A stretch of DNA of 64,000 nt from Scortum barcoo (taxonomy: Eukaryota > Chordata > Actinopteri > Centrarchiformes > Terapontidae). The notes below the pieces were generated by a model, which was not told the DNA's origin, did no database searches, and saw only the letters and a program-made list of their open reading frames with translations. The DNA is taken from positions 1,216,102 to 1,280,101 of the forward strand of contig CM041531.1 of assembly GCA_023238725.1 (NCBI GenBank), read 5' to 3'. Below are positions 11,601 to 23,060 of this stretch, one piece after another. Positions within the stretch are counted from its first letter, which is position 1; every line of letters starts with the position of its first letter. The translations under genes were made by a program, and so were the position numbers.

Positions 11601-11662
11601 AATTAGGCGTGTGTGTGTGTGTGTGTGTGTGTGAAACATTCATTTTTTTCTTTGTGTTTCAG

Positions 11663-11930
11663 ACCAAACTCGTCTCCTCCGGCCTCGACGTGGATCATCT
11701 GGATCAACACACGTCCGTCACTTCCTTCACACTTTAGTCATGTTGTGTGTTTTCCACGCACACACACACACACACACACACACTCACTGTAATTCTTCAG
11801 GAGTTCGACAGCAACCTTTGACCTCCACTCTCTGCAGCAAAAACATTAATTTCACAAAGCCGTGCAGCACAAGATTCAAACACCAAATCAGTTTTATTGA
11901 TGCAGCCAAAAATAAAAAAACTACGATCAG
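11663..11930 (+). ncRNA. Possible terminal exon of a divergent foxb1-upstream transcript
   Basis: A strong acceptor (pyrimidine-rich run ending TTTGTGTTTCAG at 11662) is followed by a higher-GC segment. AATAAA occurs at 11911-11916. It would pair with the donor at 9203 to give a two-exon spliced RNA. The longest ORF inside spans a CA repeat and has no recognisable domain, so if real it is probably non-coding. Entirely inferred from splice-like signals. Confidence 0.22.
11756..11782. repeat. (CA)n microsatellite
   Basis: An uninterrupted run of CA dinucleotides inside the possible exon above. Confidence 0.95.
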
Positions 11931-12591
11931 TTCAGATCCTCAACTCTGAAAAAATACAAAACTTTAATGAAAATGGCAGCTGAGCGACGCACAAACAGGA
12001 AACACACATGAGAATAAACCAAAGTGACGAAGTGTTGAATCAGAAGTCATGTGATCAGTGAGCCATGTTCAGATGAAACGTTCATTCAGACACAGATGGT
12101 GTCGTGTTGAACTTCCTGTTTAAACACGTGTTTAATACGACAAAATAAACTCGATGTTTTCATGCCGGTCACTGATTTCACCGTCCAGAGGAGCCGCGGA
12201 CGTCCTGATTCAGTGACGACGGAGAAACTGTGGCTCCTCATTACACTGATCAAACATCTGACTCATATCAGGATGAAAAGCCAAACGTGAAGGATAATTT
12301 TAAAAATAAATAAAAAACATTTTGCTCAGAGTTTTAGGCCTCTCGTTATCAGTGATCACATGTTTGATCACAAGTGTTTCACAGGTTTTCACAGCGTTTA
12401 GAGGAAACACGTCGTTCAACCTGGAAACTGTAAAAACCACCAAATCTTTTAAATATCACGATGACTCCTCGATGTGTCCTGAAGTTAAATCTCAACATAT
12501 CTGAGCAGATAAACAGAGTTTAAGACCTCGATCTTTGTCTTCACTGAGCTGAGGCAGGAATTCAAATAAATTACAAAAATGAAAGCGTCAC

Positions 12592-12850
12592 TAGGGCGGC
12601 ACAGTGACGTAGTGGTTAGCACTGTCGCCTCACAGTCCTGGGTTCAATCCCCGGCTGACGGGCCCTTCTGTGTGGAGTTTGCATGTTCTCCCTGTGTGTC
12701 TGGGTACTCCAGCTTCCTCCCACAATCCAAAGACATGCACTGACAACTCTGAATGGCCCCTAGTTGTGAATGTGAGTGGTTGTCTGTTTATCTATGTCAG
12801 GTGTACCCTTTTTACGCCTCTGTGTCAGGATAAGCAGGTATAGAAAATGA
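12592..12850 (+). mobile_element. tRNA-derived-type SINE
   Basis: It starts GGGCGGCACAGTGACGTAGT and contains a tRNA-like A box (GTAGTGGTTAGC) and B box (GGGTTCAATCCC) about 30 nt apart. It continues with TGTGGAGTTTGCATGTTCTC and CTTCCTCCCACAATCCAAAG, and ends GATAAGCAGGTATAGAAAAT followed by ATGA-type repeats. This is a very common fish repeat. A short TCACT word occurs on both flanks, a weak hint of target duplication. A reverse-oriented relative is at 34430-34605. Confidence 0.75.
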
Positions 12851-14149
12851 ATGAAAACATCACTTCTTGGAGAAACAGTCGCCTCAGGAGGAATGGTTTA
12901 TGGTTGAAGAAGTCAAGCAGATATTTACAGTCAGGAAAATGTGGGAGGTTTTATAACGATAAACTTCAATTCGTTCAAACATCCGTGTTTTATTTTAAAG
13001 GCACAAAAAGTACAAAAATCTTTGTCAGAGAAACACCGTCACTTCTGCTGCTTCCATTTACGTGTAAGATGTTCATCGTCCCCCGAGGATGAACTGAAAC
13101 TGATCTGCAGCAGGGCTGAACTGTGTGTGTGTGTGTGAGTGTGGTCTGCCTCCTCTCCAGCTCTGCTGTTGAAGTGTCTGGGGATGATGAGGAGCGTGCT
13201 GAAGCACCAACATCGCTACTGCTACTCTGCATTTTAAAAACCCCCAAACACTCTCTCACACTCACACACACACTCACACACTCTGCACACACACACACAC
13301 ACTCACACACAGTCATTACTTTGTACGGATTAACACACTTATCACTGCTGTGGTTCAGTCAGTTGCCTCAAACAACCGAAGCGTCTCCTCATCATTTTTT
13401 AGAGAAACTGGATGAGCAGCAGATGTTGGCGACATGAACTGAAAATATCTTCATTAATTTGAACAATTTAATTTTTAGTTCTGATCAGACTGATCAGGTA
13501 CGTGAACACGTGTGTGTGTTTTATCTGCTGAGGACAGATCAACACGCATCTTCTCATTCACAAGTTAAAGATAAATTACGTTTTTCTTCATGCTCACATC
13601 AAACCAGCAGTGAACACACACACACACAACGTCCTGCTGCCATAAAAACTCACTAGAGCGCCAAATGTGGATTCAATCCGCCACAGAAAATAGTCCCCAA
13701 CTAATGCACTATTTCCTCCAGTTGGTTTGATTAAAAACTTCAGAGAGCAGCTGATTTAAATTACTCACACTTTTAAACAGAAACATTATATAAAAACACC
13801 TTCATGGTTCATGCACCAGTAAATTAAATCTATCTACGTCTTTTAACGTGTTGCGTCGTGTTTTTGTGTCTAATAAATATTCAGCGTTCTGAACATGTTT
13901 GTGCATTAAGTGTGCGTGTGAGATAAATGTCGTCATGTGAACATACAGCACATGTAAACACCCAATGTGAGATAATCAGAGCTGTGTTGGACCTCTGTTT
14001 CCTCTGTTTCGTTGGATGAAAAAATCAATTTTCAAGTGTCTGACAGGAAGAGAAAGTAGAAAATTCAAATGTTTGTTTACCGCCCTTTGTTTGTTTGTGT
14101 CAACACGTTAGTAACCGTTGGTAACCAGGTAGTAAACATCACACTAAAT
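12851..14149. other. Intergenic, no gene seen
   Basis: Contains GT and CA microsatellites at about 13119-13140 and 13255-13312, plus short chance ORFs. No supported gene. Confidence 0.55.
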
Positions 14150-14420
14150 AAGCTGTGTGTGTTTCCTCTCTTACAAATCTAAATATTCCTCATCGAGCGC
14201 CGCCGAAGCTCCAATTTGTGACGGATTAATGACGCCCCCCCCCCGCCGCTGCTGCTGCCACCGCAGGTTAGCCGGGCCCTTATTATGAAATAAATGAATG
14301 GGTGCACTGAATGTGTCATGGCCGTTACCACCCAGCACGCCGCCTACAACACCCCCCACCTCCTCCTCCTCCATCTGCCCCCCCAGTCGGAGCTGCTGGC
14401 CTCCATTAAAGCTGCTGATT
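14150..14420. promoter_or_regulatory. Candidate conserved non-coding element
   Basis: Complex sequence with TCTAAATATTCCTC, a GACGGATTAATGACG core (bicoid/Otx-like GGATTA plus TAAT), a poly-C9 run, and CTTATTATGAAATAAATGAAT. Apart from the C run it is repeat-free. Enhancer-like by texture; not verified. Confidence 0.42.
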
Positions 14421-14679
14421 TATCAGGAGGACAGAAACCAAAACAATGTAAATGACTCTGTTACAGTGTTTGAACATGGAGCGACCCCCCACATTACAAA
14501 AGGGGGTCCACAGTCCCAGTTTGATGGAAAACTCCAGTCAACACTCAGACGATGGAAAACCATGAACACGATGAAAATATGACATTTAGTTTGTTAGTTT
14601 ATTCTCTCTGTCTGTTTCCTGATTCGATCCAAACACCAACTTTTTTTCACTCTTTTATTTAAATCTTATGAGAGGGACA

Positions 14680-14840
14680 CAAAGCTCTCCTTTCTGAGTC
14701 ATCAGAACAAAAGATGGATGACTGTGTTAGAAAATATTTGTTTCTTTGATGAAAAAAAGTACAAAAAATCTGTTGGTGTGAAAACAGGAGAGTAGTAAAC
14801 TACGACTCCCAGGATGCACTTGTAATTTGGTAGCTGGTTG
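14680..14840 (+). repeat. Dispersed repeat, inverted partner of 21225-21390
   Basis: GAGTCATCAGAACAAAAGAT and AACTACGACTCCCAGGATGC match the reverse complement of 21225-21390 in the same order and with similar spacing. The pair is diverged and has no ORF. CTACGACTCCCAGGATGC is a word often found in fish MITEs. Confidence 0.6.
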
Positions 14841-14959
14841 CCTAGCAACTGGTCCAGAACAAGAATTAGTCCAGGACACAAACAAACGGTGAATTTTACA
14901 CTTTAAGATAAAATAAAATGTGGTGATCGATGAGCTTTAAAGATTGCATCTGTTTCTTT

Positions 14960-15035
14960 TGGACAGAGTCAGGCTAACTGTTCCCATCTGTTTCCAGTCT
15001 TTATGCTAAGCTAAGCTAAGCTAGCCAGCTGCAGC
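14960..15035 (+). repeat. Dispersed repeat, GTCTTTATGCTAAGCTAAGC family
   Basis: The core TTTCCAGTCTTTATGCTAAG recurs in near-identical form at 33113-33168 and 40733-40783, always on the plus strand. It is common in percomorph genomes. Unclassified and short. Confidence 0.65.
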
Positions 15036-16075
15036 CTCATATTGACTTTAAAGACACGAGAAAAGACTCAGTCTGAACAATCTGAGTTTTAGAGAGAAAG
15101 AGAAGAAATACGTTGAACAAAATGTTGAGCTATTCCTTGATAAATTGAAGCCTGGTCCCCACGTACACAGGTATTTTTTAAAATGCAGATTTTTCTTTGG
15201 CCTTTCGTCCACATGCAGAATATCGTTAAGCATTTCAGTAAAACAGCTTTTGAGAAACACTGAAGTCCTCTCCTTTCTTCCACCTGAAAACTACAACAAC
15301 ATCAAACAGTCGATCGGTGCAGTGCTGGGTTTATTACAAGCTGTCTAATAAATATAAATCAACAGTTAGCAACTCTGTTTAAGTTAATACCTACAAAAGA
15401 AAATAAACTTACTACACTACAGAAACTTCTTCTGTGGTATTTGATGTTTCGTTGACGTCGACTTTATTGCTGCCTGCTGGTCTGGCGTTTGTTTGAGTGT
15501 TTGGATGAGTTTTTATGTTCTTATGTTGAGGGAGGCCTTAGAGACCGAGATTAATCACTCCTCTAATAACCTTATTAATTCAGCTGATAATGATTAATTA
15601 TTACAAACCGACCGTAATGACCTGAGGTCAGTGAGCTTTAACTGACTGAATGTTTGTTTGAGTTTAAGACACAAAAGCTTCACATTAACAATAATCAGGA
15701 TTTTTAAAGACTTTTAAACAACATACTTTAATTTTAACTGAGCAGGAAACACACATGCTGTCCAGCCTCCATGTTTGAGATGTAAACACTCAGAGGAAAG
15801 GTCAAAGGTTAAGCACACTCGGCGGTCTCACACACACACTTTCAGCTGCCTGTGTGGTCTTCATCAGGAGATATTAATCACTTTATTAATGCAGCAGTCA
15901 ATTAAAATGATTTCTTTTCTGTGAAGCATGAAGAGAAGATGTTTCTTTCAGCCCTGAGTCGTGTCTGCAGGTGAGTCTCTCTGTCTGTCAGGTATTTGAG
16001 GTGTTTTTCTGGACCGCGGGTTCGATTCCCAGCAGCCGGTCTGAGTGTGTCTCACGCTTGAGTGTCTCTCTGCAT
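15036..16075. other. Intergenic, no gene seen
   Basis: AT-rich sequence. A perfect RNA polymerase III B-box-like word, GGTTCGATTCC, occurs at 16019-16029, but no tRNA cloverleaf can be built around it. Confidence 0.55.
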
Positions 16076-16079
16076 TCAG

Positions 16080-16275
16080 GAGGTGATAACTTCAATTAAA
16101 CCGCTGATTAAGCAAATTGGAGGCTGATTACTAAACGAGCGGCGGCCTTCAGGAGAGCTGCTAATTAGGAAGGCGATTAGCGTCTGTCAAGAGCAGCGAA
16201 TGAGGCGTCGGCACTCGTTAAGAGATTATTACTCCACCAGGCTGCCGATAGAGAGCTCATCAGAGAGAGACGCAG
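16080..16275. promoter_or_regulatory. Candidate conserved non-coding element
   Basis: A dense block of homeodomain/Sox-like words: TCAATTAAACC, CTGATTAAGCAAATTGG, GCTAATTAGGAAGGCGATTA. GC content is higher than the flanks and there is no internal repeat. A strong enhancer candidate by texture; conservation untested. Confidence 0.5.
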
Positions 16276-16434
16276 CAGAGAGCAAATCTACGTCCTCAAA
16301 AGTCCTTTTCACCGACGGTACGCTGATTTAAAACTGCTGGGAGACATTTTTTTACCATCACAGTGTTCGAACTGTTAGCGTCTCTGCGTGAACCATCAGA
16401 TGAATCTCAGCTTTACGGAGCTTTTTAATTTCAG

Positions 16435-16570
16435 CTGGTTGTTTTTCTGCTCTGGTTCACTCTCTGCGCTCTGATGGCATCATTTCCAGAATAAAAAAAC
16501 ACAGTAGGAGAGCAGCTGTGAACAAATTAGAGCATTTCGGAGCTAAAAGATGAAAGAAAAACGATTAATG
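16435..16570. repeat. Dispersed repeat, AATAAAAGCTG family (diverged)
   Basis: Shares TTTTTCTGCTCTG, TTCACTCTCTG, CCAGAATAAAA, GAGAGCAGCTG and GGAGCTAAAAGATG in order with the copies at 3820-4030 and 41795-41910. Confidence 0.45.
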
Positions 16571-17550
16571 AGTGATTAATCTATTCTGATAATCTAATAA
16601 TTGTTTAAAATAAAAATGCCAGTCTGGTTCTCCATCACAATAAAGTGAAGCTCTTTTGGATTGTTGGTCAGACAGAACAAGACATTTGAAGACTGAATTC
16701 AACACTTTCTAACATTAACCAATTGTGGAAATAATCATTAATTGCAGCCCAATTTAAGATGAAAAATCTACAGGACAATCGATAAAAAAAGAGCAATAAA
16801 TGAAAGCTGTGCCGAAGATTAAGATTCATAAAAAACAATTTAATATATGACATCCTGTCTAAATGTTTCTGCACACTTCTTCTCTTTAATAGCCGTTTTT
16901 ATTTTTTTACATGGAAGAAGTCAAACGTTCAGAAATCAGAATCAGCTTTTTGTTCAGTGATTTCGGTCGTAGCTGCAGTTTCCTTTGCAGATGAACTTTC
17001 TCCAGTTTTGTGGAAGTAGAGAAATTTTGAATGTTGAAATTTCTATTTTTCTGAAAATCTAAGTGGGCTGATTTAAAAAATGTACACTGATTAATGTTTT
17101 AACACACAGCAGGGAGCAGACTCAGCTGATTAGCTTTGTATTTTAATGGTGAGTAAGTCGGTGGTATCCAGTCGCCTCACTGCTACAGGACTGAAAACAC
17201 TTTCATGTATTTCACCAAGTCCGCAGCCGGGCGGTTTAACTCTTCAATAACCAGAGTTACAGACATTTTCTCTGTGTTGTCGTCTGTCTGTCTGTCCTGC
17301 AGTTTGGATAAAATTTGGACTGAAACACTGCTGAAGAGTATTTATGTGTTCAGTATAACACGACGATGCTGCAAACATCTGGATAAAATCCACTAACACA
17401 GAATCAGATGAGACTTTTATTTTGAAATTAAAACCGAACAAACTTTAACTGTTTGTGTTGATCTGAAGACGCAGAGCTTTGCAGGGACGTCCTGATGAGT
17501 CCTGTTCGTGTCGTCTCTCCACCGAGGCGGCTGTTATTTTCAGCATCTTG
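16571..17550. other. Intergenic, no gene seen
   Basis: AT-rich, no repeats of note and no supported gene. Confidence 0.55.
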
Positions 17551-17554
17551 ACTC

Positions 17555-18010
17555 TGAACTGGTGAAGTGTTCCCCGCTCGGCCTTGTTATCCAATACGCT
17601 TCATAAACGCAGCCAATCGAGTGCATCACGGCCCTGAATATCTGCAGCCCCGCGTCACTCGGGATAGCACTCCATAACATTTTGGCCGGGGCCTAATTAT
17701 TCCATTTGCCTGGACCTGGATGCCATTTAGATGCAAGGTAATTCAGCGTGGTATAACTCAATTAAATTTCTCCCGACTGGGATTTATGGAACATCAATAG
17801 CTCCTCAGTGGGACCAATGGGAGCGCTCCTTATTTATCCCCAAGTCCTCCTGATGTTGCATTTCTGCAGCTCAATTAAATACACGAGCAATGAGGATGTT
17901 TCACAAGTCTGTAATGAGAAAAGACAGGATGGCCTCCTCCTCCGCCTGCAGACTGTTTCTGAGCGTGGCGGTGAATTAGCGGGAGCTCAGCGCTCATTAC
18001 CTCTGAAATG
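17555..18010. promoter_or_regulatory. Large candidate conserved non-coding element
   Basis: About 450 bp of complex, repeat-free sequence with CpGs, many homeodomain cores (GCCTAATTATTCC, GGTAATTCAGCG, CTCAATTAAATTTC, CTCAATTAAATACACG), a CACTCCATAACATTTTGG stretch and CCTTATTTATCC. Start-to-end sequence complexity is unusually even. This is one of the two strongest enhancer-like blocks in the foxb1 gene desert. Inference only. Confidence 0.55.
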
Positions 18011-18179
18011 AACTTTTAGAAAAGGCAGAAAGTGTCCGTTCTGACGCGTCTCTGCATCAAACTGACAACATGCAGACCGCATGTTTACAGTCACAAATCA
18101 CATAAAATCATCAATCTGTCATTCAGTTTGTGCGTCACAGAGCTTTCAAACCCATATTTATATTTTTATACTGAATTGT

Positions 18180-18690
18180 AACTGTGGCATCACTGATGGA
18201 GGAAATATTCAGACTGAAGTAAAAGTACTCAGAAGACACTGTAAAAACAGAAAAGTGTTCTCTGTCTGTTTTATTATTTTCAGTTCTATTCTTCATCATT
18301 AATGTAAAAACAGGATTTTACTGATCAGAATTAAGAATTTTTAGAAATCTAATAAAATATCTGAAAATTAGATTTCTATTTATGGATTATTTATTAACTG
18401 ACTCACAGTCCTGTTAATCTTCCAGACTGTGACTTTATGTACATTTTCACTCTGATACTTTTGTAGTTTTATGAAAGTAAAACTTTGAATGCAGAACTTT
18501 TACTTTTAACAGAGTTTTTCTACACTGTGTTTTTACTTTTACAAAGATCTGAGTACTTCTTCCACCTCTGGATAGTACAGACTTTGCAGCAGTGATGGAG
18601 GAAGTATTTAGATCATTGAATACAGTAAAAGTATGAATACTACTCTAAAAATCCTCAGTTTGCTTTGTAAAAAGAGTGAAATGCTGTCAG
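18180..18690. mobile_element. hAT-like MITE with inverted termini, plus an adjacent fragment
   Basis: The left end ATCACTGATGGAGGAAATATT...GTAAAAGTACTCAG is mirrored by the right end AAGATCTGAGTACTTCTTCC...CACCTCTGG near 18570, giving a roughly 380-bp element. At 18590-18690 a second, truncated start (GCAGTGATGGAGGAAGTATT) follows directly. It belongs to the same family as 5267-5775. Confidence 0.55.
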
Positions 18691-19239
18691 AGCCCAAAGT
18701 GACGCCTTCACAGTGCTTGTTGTAAAGTATTCGTGTTCTTTATTATTCTTATTCGTATTCTCAGAGTAAACGTCTTCATCACATCACGACCTCCTGAGGA
18801 ATCACCTCACTGCTGCTGTTAAGAGGTCAAAGGTCATCGAGCACTCGCAGCCGTCTGACAGGATTTTAGTTGATTTTTATTATTTTTATTGCTGCGTCTC
18901 CACAAACAGGCTGCTCCTTCAGAATAAAACTCACCTTTATCACCTGTTTGTCCTCTGAAGCTTTTAACTGAAGGACTTTTAGCTGAAAAAAGCTGCGTCA
19001 CCTTCTGAATACCAACAAGACATAAAAACGATGACCCGCTTTGACAGTTTGTACTACATTTGGATGCTTCACATTAAAAAGTATGTCCAAAGTAACCTGA
19101 AGAGACAGACCATCGTCAGATCATTACACCAAACTGTGAATTAACCAAACTCGACAGGAAATAATGTCATCAAAGTGGGACTGTCAGTTATACTTCACAA
19201 ACAATACAATTTTTTTTGGATTTTTTCTCTTTTCTGACC

Positions 19240-19480
19240 CACTCATTTGGTGGAAAGTAATCAAGTACATTTACTCAAGTAGTCTACTTAAGTGTATTTT
19301 TGATGTATATGTACTTTATGGGAGTATTTCCAGTTTATGCTACCTTTAACCTCCGTCACTACAGTTCAGAGGATCATCATTTTACTACATTTCTTTGACA
19401 GCTTTAGTTCCTTGTTACTTTACAGATTACACACGTTTACATAAAGAGCTTTTAAATCACAGACGTTGGGACACAGCCCG
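19240..19480. mobile_element. hAT-like MITE fragment
   Basis: Contains CAAGTACATTTACTCAAGTA, GTACTTTATGGGAGTATTTCC and TTTGACAGCTTTAGTTCCTTG followed by GTTACTTTACAGATTACACA. These are internal words of the CAGTGGTGGAAG family. The TTTGACAGCTTTAGTT word is also at the edge of the 30.6 and 51 kb minisatellites. Confidence 0.5.
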
Positions 19481-19894
19481 ATAAGAGCTGATCGTTTTGC
19501 ACAAACAGCGGATGGTGTGTGTCCTTCACTGATGAAGCACAACTAAAAACTCTTTATCTTTTTGTTTCCTGCCTCACCACCAACAGCATGCAAACATTGA
19601 ATAACTTCAGAGCGAATGTTTTGTCCACACACGACGACGTCTTGAGAAAAATAAACTGTTTGAGTCGATCAAACTTTCCGCTCAGTTTCTCTTCTTGATG
19701 AAGTTTGTTTATTTCACAGCTAATGACAGACTGAACGATGAGGTGAGTCCGTGTAAAGTCGGTCTGAATCACTTCGTCTCTCTGCGGTTCGTTCTGTGTG
19801 AACCTGCGCTGACATCACGGCGCCGCAGACAACCACCAATTGCAGCCTGTTTCTGTTTTAGGGGTCATTATAATTAATGACAGTCTGGAGCGCC

Positions 19895-20480
19895 GTTATG
19901 AGCCTCTCAAGTCCTTCACAGATAAAAGCCGTTTGGCATCTGGGCTCCGCCGGCGCCGAGGCGGCTGCTTACAGCGAGCCGCCGCCATCACCGCCGCCGC
20001 CTCTGCTGTATGATACTATGAATATTTAATTAATAATTAGTCATGTAATTCCTCCTCAGGAGTTATTATCCCTCAAACTGGTTTGTGAATTTAATTATTA
20101 GCTGCCTTTTTGTTTCCACGTCCTCCTCATTACTGTCAGGATTGATGTAACATAAACTTCATTAAAAATTAAAGTGGGATTCTTTAATTACGAGGCCGCC
20201 CTCGCCGAAGCCAGAATTAGCCAACTCAGTGATGTGCAAATGAGAGCATTATTTAAGAAACATGCTGGAAGTAGTTATGCTAATTCGCCGGGGTTCACAG
20301 TGGCAGACCTTTCCACTCGCAGTTGCATATTCATTAAATGCACTATGCAAATTTAATGTAGCAGCCTTAGTAATGCCTTGTTAATTTATTCAGATTTATT
20401 GAGTAAGACTTGTAAAAAGTACCAATTTAATTAGCCCATCTCCTTGGATGGCGGGCGGTGATCGCTGAGCTTTTTAAAAA
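19895..20480. promoter_or_regulatory. Large candidate conserved non-coding element with octamer site
   Basis: About 580 bp of complex sequence with many AATTA/TAATT cores (AATATTTAATTAATAATTAG, GTGAATTTAATTATTAGC, TTCTTTAATTACGAGG, CCAATTTAATTAGCCC). It also has a perfect POU octamer ATGCAAAT at 20345-20352 and a TGCAAAT at about 20237. CpG-containing stretches (GCCGCCATCACCGCCGCC) occur at the left. This is the strongest enhancer-like block in the window. Confidence 0.58.
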
Positions 20481-20514
20481 GATGCGTCGGAGGAAAAAAA
20501 AGAAGAAACATCAT

Positions 20515-20765
20515 GTTTTACAATTCGCAGGGTTTAAAGGGGGTGTTTGCTGCACTTATGGGGACGCTCAGAGAGAAATCACTTAAACTGCCGCTCGCGT
20601 TTCCCAGAAGGAGGATGGAGGAGGAAATGAGGCCGACTGAAGGCTGAGTCCACAGCTCTAATGGCTGAAATGATGCCGGAGAGGCCGTTACCTCTACGAG
20701 CGGGTCCGCCCCCGAGGTGTTTACCGACGGGATGATCCCAGGACGCCACGTCAAAACGCCACCAG
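20515..20765. promoter_or_regulatory. Candidate conserved non-coding element (weaker)
   Basis: Complex, CpG-bearing, repeat-free sequence continuing from the block above, including CCACAGCTCTAATGGCTG and GTCCGCCCCCGAGGTGTTTACC. It could be part of the same regulatory element. Texture-based call. Confidence 0.3.
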
Positions 20766-21224
20766 AGGAGCCATCAAAACTCAACCGACAAGAAAAAAAC
20801 ACAAAGTTTATTCTTTCAGACGAGAGAGGAAAAGGTCACGAGGTCAAAGAAAGACATGCAGGAGAAAGAGAGCAAACAATGAAGGACACAAAGAGACGAA
20901 AGAGAGCATAAAAAAGGATTATATAAGTTTAACTTGAGCAGAGAGTGAACAAGGCCTGATGGGAACTGTAGTTCTTTGATGCTTTTTTAAAAACTTCTAC
21001 AATCAGAGAGAGCATGAAAGTCCTGATGATGAAGTTCAGCACTTTATCAGCAAGAAAAGAGAGGAAGAGTTCAGAAAATATTATTTAAATCTAATCAATA
21101 AAGTAGCTTCAGGTGAGCAGACGGGAGGAGGAGTCAGGTGACGATGAAGTTCAGAGGGGTAAAATAAAAACGAATGAAACCGCCATGTGACTTCAGCACA
21201 CAAGTTTCAGAGACACATGAGTAG
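20766..21224. other. Intergenic, no gene seen
   Basis: Purine-rich stretches (AGAGAGGAAAAGG, AAAGAGACGAAAG) and no supported gene. CCTGATGGGAACTGTAGTTC at about 20956 resembles the word shared by the 14.7/21.3 kb repeat. Confidence 0.5.
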
Positions 21225-21390
21225 CACCTGGTTTTGTTGTTGAAATGTATCCTGGGAGTCGTAGTTATCTTCACCCTCTGAAGGTTTTCTGTCGGGCTTC
21301 TTTGACAGTTTCAAACACAGTTGTTCATCATTTGTTCTGATGATTCAACAGGAGAGTTTTAATGTCGATCGAAGGCTCTGAAATGTGAGC
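21225..21390 (-). repeat. Dispersed repeat, inverted partner of 14680-14840
   Basis: ATCCTGGGAGTCGTAGTTAT and CATTTGTTCTGATGATTCAA are reverse-complement matches to the 14.7 kb copy in matching order. No ORF. Confidence 0.6.
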
Positions 21391-21879
21391 ATGAACATGA
21401 AACCGGACCAGAACTAAAAGACTGAACGAACCAAGCTGCAGGTGTGAAAGTGAAAACTTCATCTGTGATGCTGCTCCCGACAGATAAACTGGACTTTGCT
21501 TTTCTTATTATGAGAAGCTCTCACAGACTATTATATTCTACTTTTTAAAATATTCAACATGTGAAACTGAAAAGACGTCAGAAGAATGTTTAGCTTCCTG
21601 TCGTTCTGTCTCCTTTTGTTTTGGGACCCCTCCAGAATAAAATGTGTCTGCAGAGTCAGCCGGTGAAGCTGATAAGTTAATAAGTGTTTCTGGTCGGTGC
21701 CGCTGCTGATCCCACGCTCACCTTTACATTTACCTGTGCAGCTCTGCAGCAGCTCTCAGGAGTATTTACTCTGAAAAACAGGAGCTCTGTGTCTGTGTGG
21801 GATCATATATCAACACGTGTTTTTCCCCGTCTGCTGCTGTCAGGCCGCTCGTCCTCGGCGGCATGAGGAGGAAACAGAT
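21391..21879. other. Intergenic, no gene seen
   Basis: Unremarkable AT-rich sequence. Confidence 0.5.
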
Positions 21880-22560
21880 TGGTGAATCAGGGAATTAAAC
21901 CCACAGATAACCTGCAGGAAATCCCCTCCGACCGCCAACTCTTCCAGGGAGTTACCGAGTTGTCTGAAAGAAAAATGGAATAACGGGCTTCTTTAAGGTC
22001 AAGATTTGCTGTGGCGGGGCCGGCTCAGGCGTAAATGCTCGGTAATACCGGGGCAGCTGATTGCTTTGCTCTCCAGACGATGTCAATTTTTGTCAGAGGA
22101 GCGGCGGGCGCGGTTGGTATTAAACCGGCGGCGTGTGGAGGGCCCTTGTCGAGGCGGCGTGTCGGCCTGCAGACGAGTCGTAAAGCTCGGCTCCATTATC
22201 AGCCGAGTCTGGAGAAAGACGGCCAGCTCACACAGTAATAGCACATTACAGTCTTAATGTCTCTGATACACAAGACGCTCCTTGTGCAATTCTCCCGCGA
22301 TCTCTCCACAACCTTTTTGTTTTCTTGCTGTTGTTGTTTTGTCACATCGCTCCGGACTCACCGCGCCGCATTAATCAAACCGGAGCGCGGCGTCGAGGGA
22401 GGGACGGCCGACAAGGAAGTCATTAGAGAGGATGAATCTGTTGTATTTACTCCTCTGTTATGCAATAATAAAGACAGAATACGGAGCGGGACAAAAGGAA
22501 ATGATGGTCTTTACACAGCGCGCTCGCTCAGAGCCGCTTATAAAGAGACGCCATCAGACT
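21880..22560. promoter_or_regulatory. Large candidate conserved non-coding element
   Basis: Complex, CpG-bearing sequence without repeats, including GGAATTAAACCCACAGATAACC, TGCTCGGTAATACCGGGGCAG (an inverted CGGTAATACCG), CACACAGTAATAGCACATTAC, CGCGCCGCATTAATC and CTGTTATGCAATAATAAAG. Several overlapping chance ORFs exist but have no family features. Enhancer-like by texture. Confidence 0.48.
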
Positions 22561-22599
22561 CTCAACAGACGCTGCGAGGGAGCCGAATCTGTCTAAATA

Positions 22600-23060
22600 C
22601 AGGAGGTCAACGATCAGACTGTGAAATATCTGAATCTTTTACATTTGTTCCAGTATTTGTTAAACTCTGCTGCACTCGTGTCTCTTGGAGATCAATAAAG
22701 TATCTATCTATCACCCTGCAAAGTCTTTACTGATCCAAAAACACAAAACTTTATTTAAAATCACAGCAGACATTTTAACTTGTCAAAGACGCCAAATATC
22801 TGTTTGAACACGAAGATGCAGAAGACATCTGTGTACTTTCTTTTAAACGTCAGCATATCTAGTTTTTCTGTCTTTTTTCTTTTATTTTGTCTTTTCGTAG
22901 TTTTAAGAAACTTCAGTAGTAACTGTGCTGTATTTATGACATTTTCCCTTCTTTATTTTGTACTTCTTTTCATATTTTGTCTCATCACTGAGCTGCTGTA
23001 ACGAGTGAATTTTAACCATGTGGATTCATAAAGTTTCATCTTATCTTAGTTTTTGAGTAT
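22600..23060 (+). mobile_element. Two retroposon 3'-tail-like fragments
   Basis: TCTTGGAGATCAATAAAGTA followed by TCTATCTATC (22685-22712), and GAGCTGCTGTAACGAGTGAA...CATAAAGTTTCATCTTATCTTA (22990-23052), resemble the 3' tails of fish non-LTR retroposons, which end in AATAAAG plus a short ATCT-type repeat. Related tails are at 25450-25512 and 62325-62378. No ORF is retained. Confidence 0.45.

Noticed and set aside
16019..16029. Pol III B-box word GGTTCGATTCC, possible tRNA
   Set aside because: No acceptor stem, A box or cloverleaf can be folded around it; probably a degraded SINE or chance.
22006..22733. Overlapping frames of 83-158 codons
   Set aside because: No domain, no splice context, and located in enhancer-like sequence running into a retroposon tail.
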